From NCBI GenBank assembly GCA_947581855.1, contig CANPVZ010000013.1, positions 1 through 64,000 on the forward strand: 64,000 bases of DNA, given 5' to 3'. A model generated the notes under the pieces. It was given only the letters and a program-made list of their open reading frames with translations. It searched no databases and was not told the origin of the DNA. The DNA is from an uncultured Phocaeicola sp. (GTDB lineage: Bacteria; Bacteroidota; Bacteroidia; Bacteroidales; Bacteroidaceae). This document shows, piece by piece, positions 41,449-51,874 of the stretch (its first letter is position 1; each line of letters begins with the position of its first letter). The position numbers and the translations under genes are program-made.

Positions 41449-43977
41449 TCACTCAATAAAGAAAGTGGTAGAAACCGTATTTCCTTGCCCATCCACTGCA
41501 GTAAGAGTATGCTTTCCAGATGATGGTTGTAAGGAAATCTTATGAAAATCTTGTGTCTGCATTTGATAAGTGTTATCCAAATGCCAGAACACGGTTGCAT
41601 CGGGATGACTATGAGCCAGTTCAACCGTCAGGAAGCCCTGACTGCCATCCAGTTGTTTGGTCAATTTAATACGGGCATTTATAGGAGGATAAATAAATTG
41701 CATGGGTTGAAAAGCATCTTCTCCATTACCGGCTTTAAAAGGTGGCAGCGGCTTATATTCCGGATGATGTTGTTTGTAATACCATTCCCAAACAGGCGGA
41801 AGGGTAAACCATGATTTACGAACGGTCTGTTCCCTATTGAGTGCATTTTCATAAACACGGTACTTTTCATCGGCAGATAATGTGACAAGATGATGATAGG
41901 GACAAGGTTCTGCCCGTAACCCAGCCGGAAGAATAAACAGAGTGTCCACGTCTTCACAGAATCGACCTTTCAGATAACCGGATTGCCGACAAACCTCCGC
42001 CTCGACAAAACCTTCATCAGGCCATTTAAACCAAGAAGAAGAGGGTAACAGATTAAAAATATCGAACAAAACAGGACCTGCCGTTTGCGCCCCCACCAAT
42101 CCGGGTTTTCCCTCTCCTGTTGCGTTTCCCACCCATACACCGACCGCATAACGAGAGGTGACACCGACAGCCCAAGCATCCCGGAAGCCGTAGCTCGTCC
42201 CTGTTTTCCAAGCAACAGTTTGCATGGAAGTAATTGATTTCCAATCTATTTCTTCCGGACGGTTGACCTCTGTCAAAGCAGACAGTGTAAGCCAAGATGC
42301 CGCCGCTGATTCGGCTGCATCTTCCCATCCATCTCCCAAAGAAAGAAAAGAAGAAACCTCTTTCGTTTGTTGTAGGTTTTTGTTTCTCTGAAAGGAAGTA
42401 ACCGACCGGTTGGAAACTGTATCATTCCGTAATTGAGCACTTTCATCTTTTTGGAAAAGAGGTCTTAACGAAACAGAAGGTATCACCTTTCGTTGTTGTA
42501 CTTTTTGATTCTCTTTAAAAGGAATATCAAAGGAAGGAGAAGAAACATCTAACAATATCTGAGCTTCTGCCTCTCTTTGGCAGATTAATGGCGATAAATT
42601 TGATGCCAACCTCTTATATGCATTCGTCACTTCCCATAACGTAGCTTCCGCACCTCCCAAAATCAATGATAAACCATAATGAGAAGCTGGTCGGTTTATA
42701 CTCTTGAATCCCATCTGCCGCAGAAGATAATGAAACTTAGGTACTCCGTATCTTTGTAACATATTCACCGCAGGAATATTTAAAGAACGGGCAAGCGCTT
42801 CCGAGGCCGGCACAGCACCTTCATATTGCATGTTAAAATTTTGGGGAGTAAAACCATTTATATTGACAGGTATATCCGGTAATAGCATATGCGGCAATAA
42901 AGAACCTTCTTTAAGCATGGCATAATACAAAAAAGGTTTTAAAATACTGCCTGTGCTTCGAGGCGCTTGAATTATATCCACCTGATTGCCGTTCCGTTCC
43001 TGCTCGAAATGTACATTTCCACAATATGCTATGACCTGATTGGAAGGAATATCTATCACAAGAATTGCCAAGTTACGAATATCACTCCTTCCAAATTCAT
43101 TGCTCCATCTTTCGGCGACATCTTCTACACGATTTTGCAAACCTAAATCAATGGTAGAACGAGAATATTGTCCGTTATGTTCTTTATAGAAACGGTTCAC
43201 CAAATGCGGTGCAGTTTGAGGGAGCGGACGAGGCTCATCAGGAAGTGGCTCAGCAATGGCAAGTTCGTAGGTCGATATATCAATAATATGGTTATCAAAA
43301 AGCTGTTTTAATAACCGGTTGCGTTTGGCGAGCAACAGGCTTCTCCCTTTCGATAGGTGAATTATGGAAGGAGCGTTAGGCAATACGGCCAGCATCGCTG
43401 ACTCCGCCCACGATAAATCTTCTGCTGCATGGCCGAAATATCGCCATGCAGCCGCATCTAATCCGACTACATTTCCACCAAATGGAGCATGAGAGATATA
43501 CATGGATAAGATTTCTTCTTTTGAAGCACGACATTCCAACCGAGTTGCCCAAATTATTTCGATTAACTTTTCACCGAAAGTACGCGGTTTGCTCCGGGCA
43601 AGCCGAATAGTTTGCATGGTAATTGTGCTGCCTCCGCTTACAATTCGCTTATACTTTATATTTTGATATATAGCTCTACCTATAGACAACGGATTAACTC
43701 CCCAATGATGATAAAAATATTTATCTTCAAAAGTAACCAAACATTGCTTCATCTTTTCGGGAATAGTATTTCGTTCAGGAAACCTCCACTGCCCGTCCGA
43801 AGCAATGCGTGCCCCCAACAATTCTCCGTTCCGGTCGACTACTACAGTAGAATAGGGCACGCAAAACAATTGTCGCGGAAGACAGAATATATATCCCATC
43901 AACAAAAAAAGAAAGATACCCAGTGTTACTTTCCGGGTAACAGATAGTTGCTTAAAAATTTGACGAATACTCTTCAT
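41449..43977 (-). CDS. pbpC: penicillin-binding protein 1C
   Basis: This 842-residue bifunctional protein polymerises and cross-links peptidoglycan. An N-terminal membrane anchor (about residues 17-36) is followed by a GT51 transglycosylase domain: EDKYFYHHWGVNP with the catalytic Glu, and GGSTITMQT. The transpeptidase domain has the active-site Ser in RSTGSILKPF and the KTGTS box in WKTGTSYGFRDAWAVG. The C-terminal 90 residues are the BiPBP_C domain typical of PBP1C. It lies directly downstream of the alpha-2-macroglobulin gene, the same pairing as in E. coli. The 317-bp gap shows no gene. Confidence 0.93.
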   Translation of the reverse strand: MKSIRQIFKQLSVTRKVTLGIFLFLLMGYIFCLPRQLFCVPYSTVVVDRNGELLGARIASDGQWRFPERNTIPEKMKQCLVTFEDKYFYHHWGVNPLSIGRAIYQNIKYKRIVSGGSTITMQTIRLARSKPRTFGEKLIEIIWATRLECRASKEEILSMYISHAPFGGNVVGLDAAAWRYFGHAAEDLSWAESAMLAVLPNAPSIIHLSKGRSLLLAKRNRLLKQLFDNHIIDISTYELAIAEPLPDEPRPLPQTAPHLVNRFYKEHNGQYSRSTIDLGLQNRVEDVAERWSNEFGRSDIRNLAILVIDIPSNQVIAYCGNVHFEQERNGNQVDIIQAPRSTGSILKPFLYYAMLKEGSLLPHMLLPDIPVNINGFTPQNFNMQYEGAVPASEALARSLNIPAVNMLQRYGVPKFHYLLRQMGFKSINRPASHYGLSLILGGAEATLWEVTNAYKRLASNLSPLICQREAEAQILLDVSSPSFDIPFKENQKVQQRKVIPSVSLRPLFQKDESAQLRNDTVSNRSVTSFQRNKNLQQTKEVSSFLSLGDGWEDAAESAAASWLTLSALTEVNRPEEIDWKSITSMQTVAWKTGTSYGFRDAWAVGVTSRYAVGVWVGNATGEGKPGLVGAQTAGPVLFDIFNLLPSSSWFKWPDEGFVEAEVCRQSGYLKGRFCEDVDTLFILPAGLRAEPCPYHHLVTLSADEKYRVYENALNREQTVRKSWFTLPPVWEWYYKQHHPEYKPLPPFKAGNGEDAFQPMQFIYPPINARIKLTKQLDGSQGFLTVELAHSHPDATVFWHLDNTYQMQTQDFHKISLQPSSGKHTLTAVDGQGNTVSTTFFIE

Positions 43978-44294
43978 TACCCTTTAAAAAAATACAAACT
44001 CACCATTCTACCGTTCCGAGAGAATATTTATACCGTTCCTTATAATCAAGAATTATAAGTAAGGCGATACATAATCATATCTCCAAGATTTTATTTCATT
44101 CTCTTTATGAGAAATGAGTAGCCTTAATTCATATAGTCGGTAAAAGCCCTGACATAGAACTCCTACTCTTATGATTCACAGTTTTTACCGACTGCCATCA
44201 ACTCACTGAGAAAGGTACGCATTCCATTCGATTTTATTGTCACAAATCTTTTCATCCATTATTAGTCTGTTGCGAACTTCAGACCTCCACCGTT

Positions 44295-47200
44295 CTATTG
44301 ACTGACCGTAGTTCGTGCGGCCTTACTCCGAGCCCGTACATTCCCGTCATACATCGCCTCGCATTGCACTGCCGGAAGAATGAAATCACCCACATAGGTT
44401 GCTTGTAAACGGATAGCAAAAACTTTAGTTTCCCCTCTATTCAAATCAAAATAAGTCAATACTCTGTCATCTCGAATATCCTGATACGTATAATTATTAT
44501 TTATCCGTTCGTTATATATCTCCCATCCGGAAGGCAAGATATGAGTCAAGGCCAAATTGGTGTACGAAGAAATGCCACTGATATTAGAAACAGACACAAC
44601 AGCCATAAAATCCGTTCCTTGTTTGATGTTCTCTATAGCTATCGGCCTACCGCCTAAATCAGTATATTTAATATCCAACCGTATGTTATCGGCCATCACC
44701 GGCAAAGTATCGTTCACCAGTTGGGTTCGAGTAATAACGTCTACGCTCAACACTCCTTTTCCTTGGTTGTGCACCATAACCGTTCCTGATTTGGGAGAAG
44801 TGGAAAGAGCCTTTTCGAATACCGCCTTAGCCGATTTCACGGCAGGCTGTTGTTTACCGTTCCACGTCCAGACAAAATCAAGAGTACCGGACAAATTTTC
44901 AGCAAGTCGTCCCATGGCCATCAAAGCAAATGCAGTAGATTGCGTACTGAACCCATTCTCTTCCGAAAGATTCTTTGAAACGATTTTCGCTTGAGTCAAC
45001 GCATCTTTCTTACGATTCATCAGAATCATTGTTTCGAGAATCATTGCCTCATCTCTGTCGGACGAACCGTAAACGGCATTTACCGATGAATAAGGATTCA
45101 CAGTGGTTTCTGCACGAAACACCAGTTCCTCAGCAGGTTTCATCTTACCCATAAGTGCATAAGCTGCCGCCAGTCTCCACCTGGTCTGAACAGATAAACC
45201 TGTCTGTTCTTTCATTCGGTTCATTGCACCATACTCCGGCGAATTCGCTAACGCTAAAGTATACAAACGAAAAGCCTGCTGCAATTCCGATTGCCACGAC
45301 AACCAATTATCCGCCTCTTTCGGCATACGCCAGTTCTGAGCAGCAACACGCTGGAATCGTCTCCATTTATCCAATACATTTGCATGAACAGCATAGCCTT
45401 TTTCCTGTGCCAACGTGAGGAACATTCCCGCATACGAACTCACCCACTCATCGGCAATAGCATTTCCCGGCCAATAAACAAATCCTCCATTAGGAAGCTG
45501 ACGGGAATAAACTTGACGAATAGCTTCCTGCACGTTTTCTTTGATTATCTTTGATTCCTCCTCATCAACGGTTTTGAACATTGAAATAAATAAAAGCGGC
45601 AATCCCTTGGAGATTAGTTGTTCCGTACAATGATGCTGATAATTATATAAGAAGTCGTAACGTCGACTGATATCTACCGACGGAATGCGTGATATTTCCA
45701 ACTGCAACTGATTATTTGAAGAAGCACTTTCCATATTGTACGACAACGTACCGCTTTGGCCGGCTTCCACCCATTGACTGCTACGCAAGGTAACAACCGG
45801 ATTCGGGTTCCGTACTTCTATCTCTACAGTCTCTTTTGTTTGTTGTCCTCCTCCGCTTGCCGTCAAATGGACGGTTACTTTTCCCGTCTTGTTTCCGGTC
45901 TTCAGCTTAAAGAAAGTAAGTTGGTCGCCAGGCTGCTTAAAAACAAGGGATTGCTGCGTCGGCCCCACCACCTGTACTCCCACACCGGTTACTTGGATAG
46001 AGACATCCACATTCTTTATCTGATTTTCCATAGCAAATACATTCACCGGTACCGTAATTTCTTCACGAATACTCAATACACGCGGCAAAGTTGAGAGTAA
46101 CATCAAAGGCGTACGTACAAAAGCGTTCTTTTCGGTATGACCGTAAGCACCGTCTTGTCCGGCCACTACCATAGCCCGTATCGACCCCACATACATCGGA
46201 AGTTTCAGCGTATGGGTCTGTCGCTTCCCCTTACCAAGATAGAACGGACCCATAAATTTCACTACTGGTTTAAAACGGTTCACCTTTTCATCGGCCGGTT
46301 TCAATGCGGCGTCTCCTCCGGTACTGAAAAGGGAAGTGTATTTCCCCGCAGAAGCTCCGAGCACATTGTCGTACATATCCCATGTACGGACGCCAAGCGC
46401 CTCGCGTGAATAAAACTCATTCCAAGGATCCGGTGTTTTAAAACTTGTCAAATCCAACAAACCGTCATCCACAATAGCCAAAGTATAAGTCATTGGTTTT
46501 CCATTCTTTTCGTTCACAGTCACATTGAAATTAGTCTCCGGTCGCAACACTTCAGGCATTCGGATTTGCGGTTGCAAAACAGTCTGCGGGTTAGTAACAA
46601 ATACCGGAACCACACCATACATGCGAACAGGCAAATCATTCACCGATTGAGCATGAGGCTGTAACAAACTAATATGCAAATATACGTTCGGAGCCATCTC
46701 CGGCGTAATCTTAAAGGTATATTTGGTATCTCCTTGATTGGATACTTCTATCCATTCCTGTTTCAATACAGTAGAACCGTTTTCCAACGAAACCAAAGCA
46801 CGGCCTTCGGCTGCGGCAGGAATTATAGCAGTAGCTGTTTCTCCAATTTCATAAGCATCTTTATCCAGCGAGAATGTCAACATCTTAATGCCACTTGGAT
46901 CATTCTTCTTCGAGCGTCCTCTCCACTCCGGCCAGTCAACAAACACAGTTCCTCCGGTTGCATGTCCGCTTTCCCTGTCTTTCACGTATACCAGATAGCG
47001 TCCCCACTCGGGATAATCGACACGGAATTTAAACGAAGCCTTTCCACCCGTAGTTTGTAAACGACCGTAAGCAACAGGCGCAATGGAAGTGCTGTTGATG
47101 TATGTACCGAAAGATTCCTCTCCATTTTCCCACCACCAGCTCCAGTCAATACGATATACTTTATATTCGAGATTAGAACGATTAACCAATCGCCCTTCAT

Positions 47201-49880
47201 CATCTAGTGTTACAATATCAAAAACATGCTCCTTATCCGTTTCAATATACTTTCCTGCCGGCTGGTTGAGGTTTATACCGACATAAGATGTAAAAGGAGA
47301 GAACGGAACCGTTTGGATGTAGACACTTGCATCTCCACCCGGTTCGAATACGCGTGTAGTAAAACTGGCATTCAGCATACCCGGTGCATGTGTTGCCGAA
47401 GGTAGTTTAAGGGTTACACCCGCTTTGCCTTCGCCATCAAGCGTCCCGTCGAATACCTTTTCTTTGATAGTGGAAAAATCGGTAGCCGGATTATTGAAAA
47501 TGTACTGTCCGTAATTTTTAAATTGCGTATTCACCTTCGACAAAGACATCTCTACTTTAGCTTTCAAATTAGAAGCGGTTGCTCCCGTCAGCCAAGCAGA
47601 ACTAAGCGGTGCATATACTTCTTTCTCCGCTGCCCGAAGCTTATTAGGTAATGCCAGATTTATTTTTAACCGGTTGGGTTTTATTGTTTCAACACGCAAA
47701 CTTTTATGAAAGGCGGAACCACCCACCTTTACATACGCATTCCAAATTCCTGTCGGATCATCCGCTTGTGTCGGCACATCAAACGTATAGAATCCGTTTA
47801 GACCTTGTGTTGAAACCATTTTGGTATAAAACTGTCCCTTCGGATTATAAATTTCCAAGGCAACAGGGTGTTTATCCGGAATTCTCTTCTCCCGATCTTC
47901 CAGAATAAAAGAAATATGTAACGTATCCCCGGGACGCCAGACGCCTCTTTCACCGTATACAAATCCCTTCAATCCTTTTTGGATTTCTTTTCCTCCCACA
48001 TCGAAGCGGCTCACGGACTGTTCTTCACCATCCACTACCCGAACATATGCTTTCTGCTTATCCGATTCAGCCAATACCAAGAAAGGTACGCCTTCTGTAC
48101 TGATTTCCAACAGTCCTTCATCGTTTGTTTCTCCTTTCCCTATGGCTTGCAACTGGAAATTATAAACCGTAATACGCGCATTGGCCACCGGTTCGGTATT
48201 CAAAATATTATTAACAGCTATCCATAGCTTGTTTCGCGAATTTCTTTTCACTATCATTCCCAGGTTGGAGGCGAAAACATTGCATGCGGCTGTCCGGTCG
48301 GACCCCATATAATAAGAAGGATGGCAAGGATTATCCCGCTCTTGCCAACGGTACTCGCTCCAATCCATCGTCCCGCCACTATAATAGTAATAAGCCTCCG
48401 GAATATTCCACTCGGCCTCCTCTTCTTCCGACAACGTATTTTCATTTACCTTTGTCAAGAATCCGGATGCCTCCCCGTCCGCAAAGGTCATATTTTGATT
48501 TTCCGCTCCTCCACAAGGATAAGCGGAATATTCCTGGCGGAAAGAAAGTATCACCCGATAGATGGCACCGGGCTCCTGGCGGATAAGTCCGGCAAGATCT
48601 ATATAATAATCATTCCAATGGTGAATATCTTTTGATGCATCTTTTCCTAACCATAATGTCTTTTTATAAACCAATCGCCCTGAACGGCGCAACTCATTGG
48701 CCGAAGTCAACGAATTGGTCTGCATGAACATCAATACATTATTTTCGAAAATACGAATTACACTTAAATCTACCGCATACAAATTTACTGCCCTGAAAGG
48801 AATGATCAAACTTTTGGAATCGGGAAGAATGGCAGCCTGCACCGACATTTCCACTTGAGGTTTAAGGTTCAACTCACTGAAAGAGATGGAATGCGAAGAG
48901 CCCAGAGTTTTATTCCGACTGCTTCTCACCCCTTCATGAATATTCAAAGTAAGATTTTCCTGTTTATTGGTTTCAAAGTAGATTACTACTTTATTATCGC
49001 TGATCTGAGATATGTAATTAGAGAGCTGCGGTATCTCAATCAAACCGTTCAAATCCTGTACATTGGAAACCGGATCGGAGAAAACAATCTCTATACCATT
49101 TTCCGGTTGGTCTATGCGACGTGCAGATACAAACCGGAAACTGCCATCGGCCGGAATACTTATTTCTTCGCTTTGTGTCTGTTCGATATCGGCCGTACTG
49201 CCATCAACCGTTATCTTCAATGAATAATCTTCCGCCTTTCGGGGAATGCCGTTAATACTGAATTTGTATCGTGCAGAATTATCAGCCGGTGTTATTTCAA
49301 TGGAGATATTTTTATCCTTAATGCCATCGACAGACAACATCTTCTCCACCTCTTTTTTCTTCACCACATCACTAAAACGAAGTTCGCCCCCAATCGAGAC
49401 AGTTCCCGGCCGGGCTGCTGTGATACGAATAGGGTCTACATGTAAAGTGAAGTTGCGTTCTTGCACACGAAACGAGAAGTTAAATTCCTTCAGATTCTTA
49501 TCTACTTCTACAAAGTCGCCTAACCGGAAAGTCCCTTCATAAAACGTACCCGGTTTCAATGCACCTTCTTCCGGTACAAACTCAACCGTATTATTACTAA
49601 TCCAATAAGCCTTTCCTTTCAACGAAGGTGAAAAACTAAACGGATTTTCTTTTATCTCACTATTCAGATCCACCATAGGTTGATCTTGTGTCAATTCAAC
49701 ACGGATAGTGGAACTTTGGGAAATAACGCCTCCCGTATAAGCATTTACATAAGGGGCATATTCTATAGACGGTATAATATCTTTCTGACTGTGTGAGCAG
49801 GAAGACAAACAAAGAACCGTTATCACAAGGGATAGGAATAATCCGGCAGCTATGCTACATTTAGTTTTCATCAATCTCAT
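44295..49880 (-). CDS. alpha-2-macroglobulin-family lipoprotein (YfhM-like)
   Basis: This 1861-residue lipoprotein begins with a signal peptide and lipobox (CLSSC near residue 28). The bulk is macroglobulin beta-sandwich domains. The thioester motif CTEQ lies in HHCTEQLISKG, about 400 residues from the C-terminus, which places it in the complement-like thioester domain. Bacterial family members trap foreign proteases in the periplasm and are thought to act with PBP1C to guard damaged envelope. Its gene is directly upstream of pbpC on the same strand. Length and layout are normal for Bacteroides. Confidence 0.92.
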   Translation of the reverse strand: MRLMKTKCSIAAGLFLSLVITVLCLSSCSHSQKDIIPSIEYAPYVNAYTGGVISQSSTIRVELTQDQPMVDLNSEIKENPFSFSPSLKGKAYWISNNTVEFVPEEGALKPGTFYEGTFRLGDFVEVDKNLKEFNFSFRVQERNFTLHVDPIRITAARPGTVSIGGELRFSDVVKKKEVEKMLSVDGIKDKNISIEITPADNSARYKFSINGIPRKAEDYSLKITVDGSTADIEQTQSEEISIPADGSFRFVSARRIDQPENGIEIVFSDPVSNVQDLNGLIEIPQLSNYISQISDNKVVIYFETNKQENLTLNIHEGVRSSRNKTLGSSHSISFSELNLKPQVEMSVQAAILPDSKSLIIPFRAVNLYAVDLSVIRIFENNVLMFMQTNSLTSANELRRSGRLVYKKTLWLGKDASKDIHHWNDYYIDLAGLIRQEPGAIYRVILSFRQEYSAYPCGGAENQNMTFADGEASGFLTKVNENTLSEEEEAEWNIPEAYYYYSGGTMDWSEYRWQERDNPCHPSYYMGSDRTAACNVFASNLGMIVKRNSRNKLWIAVNNILNTEPVANARITVYNFQLQAIGKGETNDEGLLEISTEGVPFLVLAESDKQKAYVRVVDGEEQSVSRFDVGGKEIQKGLKGFVYGERGVWRPGDTLHISFILEDREKRIPDKHPVALEIYNPKGQFYTKMVSTQGLNGFYTFDVPTQADDPTGIWNAYVKVGGSAFHKSLRVETIKPNRLKINLALPNKLRAAEKEVYAPLSSAWLTGATASNLKAKVEMSLSKVNTQFKNYGQYIFNNPATDFSTIKEKVFDGTLDGEGKAGVTLKLPSATHAPGMLNASFTTRVFEPGGDASVYIQTVPFSPFTSYVGINLNQPAGKYIETDKEHVFDIVTLDDEGRLVNRSNLEYKVYRIDWSWWWENGEESFGTYINSTSIAPVAYGRLQTTGGKASFKFRVDYPEWGRYLVYVKDRESGHATGGTVFVDWPEWRGRSKKNDPSGIKMLTFSLDKDAYEIGETATAIIPAAAEGRALVSLENGSTVLKQEWIEVSNQGDTKYTFKITPEMAPNVYLHISLLQPHAQSVNDLPVRMYGVVPVFVTNPQTVLQPQIRMPEVLRPETNFNVTVNEKNGKPMTYTLAIVDDGLLDLTSFKTPDPWNEFYSREALGVRTWDMYDNVLGASAGKYTSLFSTGGDAALKPADEKVNRFKPVVKFMGPFYLGKGKRQTHTLKLPMYVGSIRAMVVAGQDGAYGHTEKNAFVRTPLMLLSTLPRVLSIREEITVPVNVFAMENQIKNVDVSIQVTGVGVQVVGPTQQSLVFKQPGDQLTFFKLKTGNKTGKVTVHLTASGGGQQTKETVEIEVRNPNPVVTLRSSQWVEAGQSGTLSYNMESASSNNQLQLEISRIPSVDISRRYDFLYNYQHHCTEQLISKGLPLLFISMFKTVDEEESKIIKENVQEAIRQVYSRQLPNGGFVYWPGNAIADEWVSSYAGMFLTLAQEKGYAVHANVLDKWRRFQRVAAQNWRMPKEADNWLSWQSELQQAFRLYTLALANSPEYGAMNRMKEQTGLSVQTRWRLAAAYALMGKMKPAEELVFRAETTVNPYSSVNAVYGSSDRDEAMILETMILMNRKKDALTQAKIVSKNLSEENGFSTQSTAFALMAMGRLAENLSGTLDFVWTWNGKQQPAVKSAKAVFEKALSTSPKSGTVMVHNQGKGVLSVDVITRTQLVNDTLPVMADNIRLDIKYTDLGGRPIAIENIKQGTDFMAVVSVSNISGISSYTNLALTHILPSGWEIYNERINNNYTYQDIRDDRVLTYFDLNRGETKVFAIRLQATYVGDFILPAVQCEAMYDGNVRARSKAARTTVSQ

Positions 49881-50164
49881 GGCGAAGATATTTTATAGTT
49901 CGAACAACAAATGTATAAAATATTTCTTCCACCAATCAGATTTTATGGCAAATCTTTTGCAATTAACAAAGGACAAGGCTGCACCGGCATGCGTCTTTTC
50001 CAGCTTAACATTTATATTTCAGGTTGTTTCTTGCCCGTAACGAAACGAGCACCAATAATTAAGGTAAGGTACAGATTGGCAGACTCATTGTAACCACGAA
50101 CAAATACCTATACATGTATAATCCTATCACTTCAATATAAACCATCGCATCAGATAAGTATAAC

Positions 50165-51262
50165 TTATTTCAAGAAGCAACGTCCTATCACACATTCATC
50201 CTCCATATCCTTTGACAGATATATTAAAAATCTATTGTCTTCATCCACTCTGATAGCAAAAGCTGTCCGAGGTAAGTTATACGTCTTTTCATAATTCAAG
50301 TCCCAGTCAAAAACAAGTATTTTCGAATAGGCACTGGACACTTTCCGATCCCCTATTTTGCGGTTTTGCAACAAAACATATATCTTTTCCTGAGTTGACT
50401 GAATATCCGCACAACATACTACCGAATTGTCTTTCACTTCTCCGCTCCGAATATCCGGATGTATCTCCTCCTTACCAATCTGAACCTCTTTACACAACTC
50501 TTTTTCGAAATCATATAAGAACAGCTTATTGTAATAATACATTCCTACCACCAAACAACGTAACGAATCATTTACTGTCAAACGGTTCCTCAAATGAAGT
50601 CCCGAAGTATAATCCCCTAAAGATTTCGGAGCCTCTACCCACTCAAGCCCTTTCTCTCCTTCAGGACACATAAAAAACAATCCGTCCAGCCCAGTATCAA
50701 AACTGCCTGCATATCCGCCTCGAACTTTAAGCAAATTGGGAGAGCCTATTAATTGCTTAGGCATATCAGCCGAACCTACCAACTTGAACGAATCTTTTTC
50801 TATGGTCAAACTTTTAAATCTTCCCAATCCCACATCATATACTTGCAAAGGCATATCATTCTTAATGTTAGAAAGGAAAAAAGGGAAAATAAAATCAGCA
50901 GGGCCTTGTCCTTTCGAACCGAAAAAAAATAATATCGAGTTCCGATTCAAATCATAAGCATGAAAGACGCAGGAATCACACCGGTCGATACACGCCAACA
51001 GTGAATCCCTCAAATAACACTCCTCTATGCAATAAAGTCCGTCCACACACTTCTCATCCACCCTCACAAAGCTATCCGACACTTCCTGTCCAATCACCGA
51101 AACTTGATGGGACTCAGTGGAACAGGACATGCATATACATATAAACAACAGAATAATAATGGCTTCATATATAGTTTTTTCAAATTTCAGAAGCTCTGTT
51201 CCACAATAAGTTCCGCTATACCTAATAGCGGAACTTTCATAAAATCTTAATAATTTCTGCAT
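50165..51262 (-). CDS. 6-bladed beta-propeller lipoprotein
   Basis: This 365-residue protein has a basic N-terminus, a hydrophobic segment (IYEAIIILLFICICMSC) ending in a lipobox Cys, and a body of repeated beta-strand motifs such as SILFFFGSKGQGPADFIFPF and YNKLFLYDFEKELCKE, the pattern of the Bacteroides 6-bladed beta-propeller (BF3164-like) lipoproteins. Its start overlaps the end of the NVEALA gene by 16 bases. These families commonly travel together; their function is unknown, possibly binding at the cell surface. Confidence 0.8.
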   Translation of the reverse strand: MQKLLRFYESSAIRYSGTYCGTELLKFEKTIYEAIIILLFICICMSCSTESHQVSVIGQEVSDSFVRVDEKCVDGLYCIEECYLRDSLLACIDRCDSCVFHAYDLNRNSILFFFGSKGQGPADFIFPFFLSNIKNDMPLQVYDVGLGRFKSLTIEKDSFKLVGSADMPKQLIGSPNLLKVRGGYAGSFDTGLDGLFFMCPEGEKGLEWVEAPKSLGDYTSGLHLRNRLTVNDSLRCLVVGMYYYNKLFLYDFEKELCKEVQIGKEEIHPDIRSGEVKDNSVVCCADIQSTQEKIYVLLQNRKIGDRKVSSAYSKILVFDWDLNYEKTYNLPRTAFAIRVDEDNRFLIYLSKDMEDECVIGRCFLK

Positions 51263-51498
51263 TTACTAGATGACGTATTACTCAAATTAAATCCATAATC
51301 CACAGGGTGAACATTTTGGCAAAAAAGCTCCTCCCTGTTCTCTATCACTACTATGTCGTCATAACACGTTATAGACATTCCATCATTTTCATCACTCGCC
51401 AAAGCTTCCCTATTAGCCTTAACCCCATTTGACATAGGAGCTGTTTTTTGGCTACAATAAGCTGTGTAACCTGCCAAGGCAATCACTAACACCGTCAA
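51247..51498 (-). CDS. NVEALA-family peptide, start unclear
   Basis: The frame encodes a hydrophobic helix (TVLVIALAGYTAYCS) followed by the NVEALA-like motif ANREALAS and a Cys-rich tail. NVEALA peptides are small exported proteins of unknown function found beside beta-propeller lipoproteins, as here. The only start codon in frame is TTG at 51498, and a promoter -7 box lies 50 bases farther upstream. An ATG at 51521-51523 is one base out of frame, followed by TAA; removing one T would give a family-like MKKDKRIT start. The gene may thus be frameshifted. Confidence 0.65.
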   Translation of the reverse strand: MTVLVIALAGYTAYCSQKTAPMSNGVKANREALASDENDGMSITCYDDIVVIENREELFCQNVHPVDYGFNLSNTSSSKCRNY

Positions 51499-51550
51499 GG
51501 TAATTCTTTTATCTTTTTTACATTAATCTATTTTATATACCTTAACGTTA

Positions 51551-51558
51551 CAAATATA
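51551..51558 (-). promoter_or_regulatory. -7 box of NVEALA gene
   Basis: TATATTTG on the minus strand, about 30 bases before the ATG at 51521-51523. The rest of the 51559-51874 gap shows no gene. Confidence 0.45.
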
Positions 51559-51874
51559 AATGTTTTTTCAAGAAGCATAAAAGATTTAAAGAATTTCTTT
51601 TTACAACTTTCATAGAGAAAGTACGCAATTCTGATAAAACATCCATTTTCCACAGTTTATTCCAACAAATTCACTGACCTTTGCCTCATTCACTTTTTCT
51701 TAAATCTAGTAAACATGCCTTTTATATAATATCTTACCACTAAGCGTCACACATTTCTTAATCCTATCCAACAGGCCTTTGGGAAAATCCTCATCAGTCC
51801 TTTACGTTGTCGGGCAGTCTGCCAGTCGTCCGGATACCTGATTTGGATTCTATTGCAGTGAACATTTCTGTTAC

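Noticed and set aside
44557-48635. Several frames antisense to the alpha-2-macroglobulin gene
   Set aside because: The minus-strand gene is complete over 5.6 kb with family motifs. The antisense frames are short and have no start signals.
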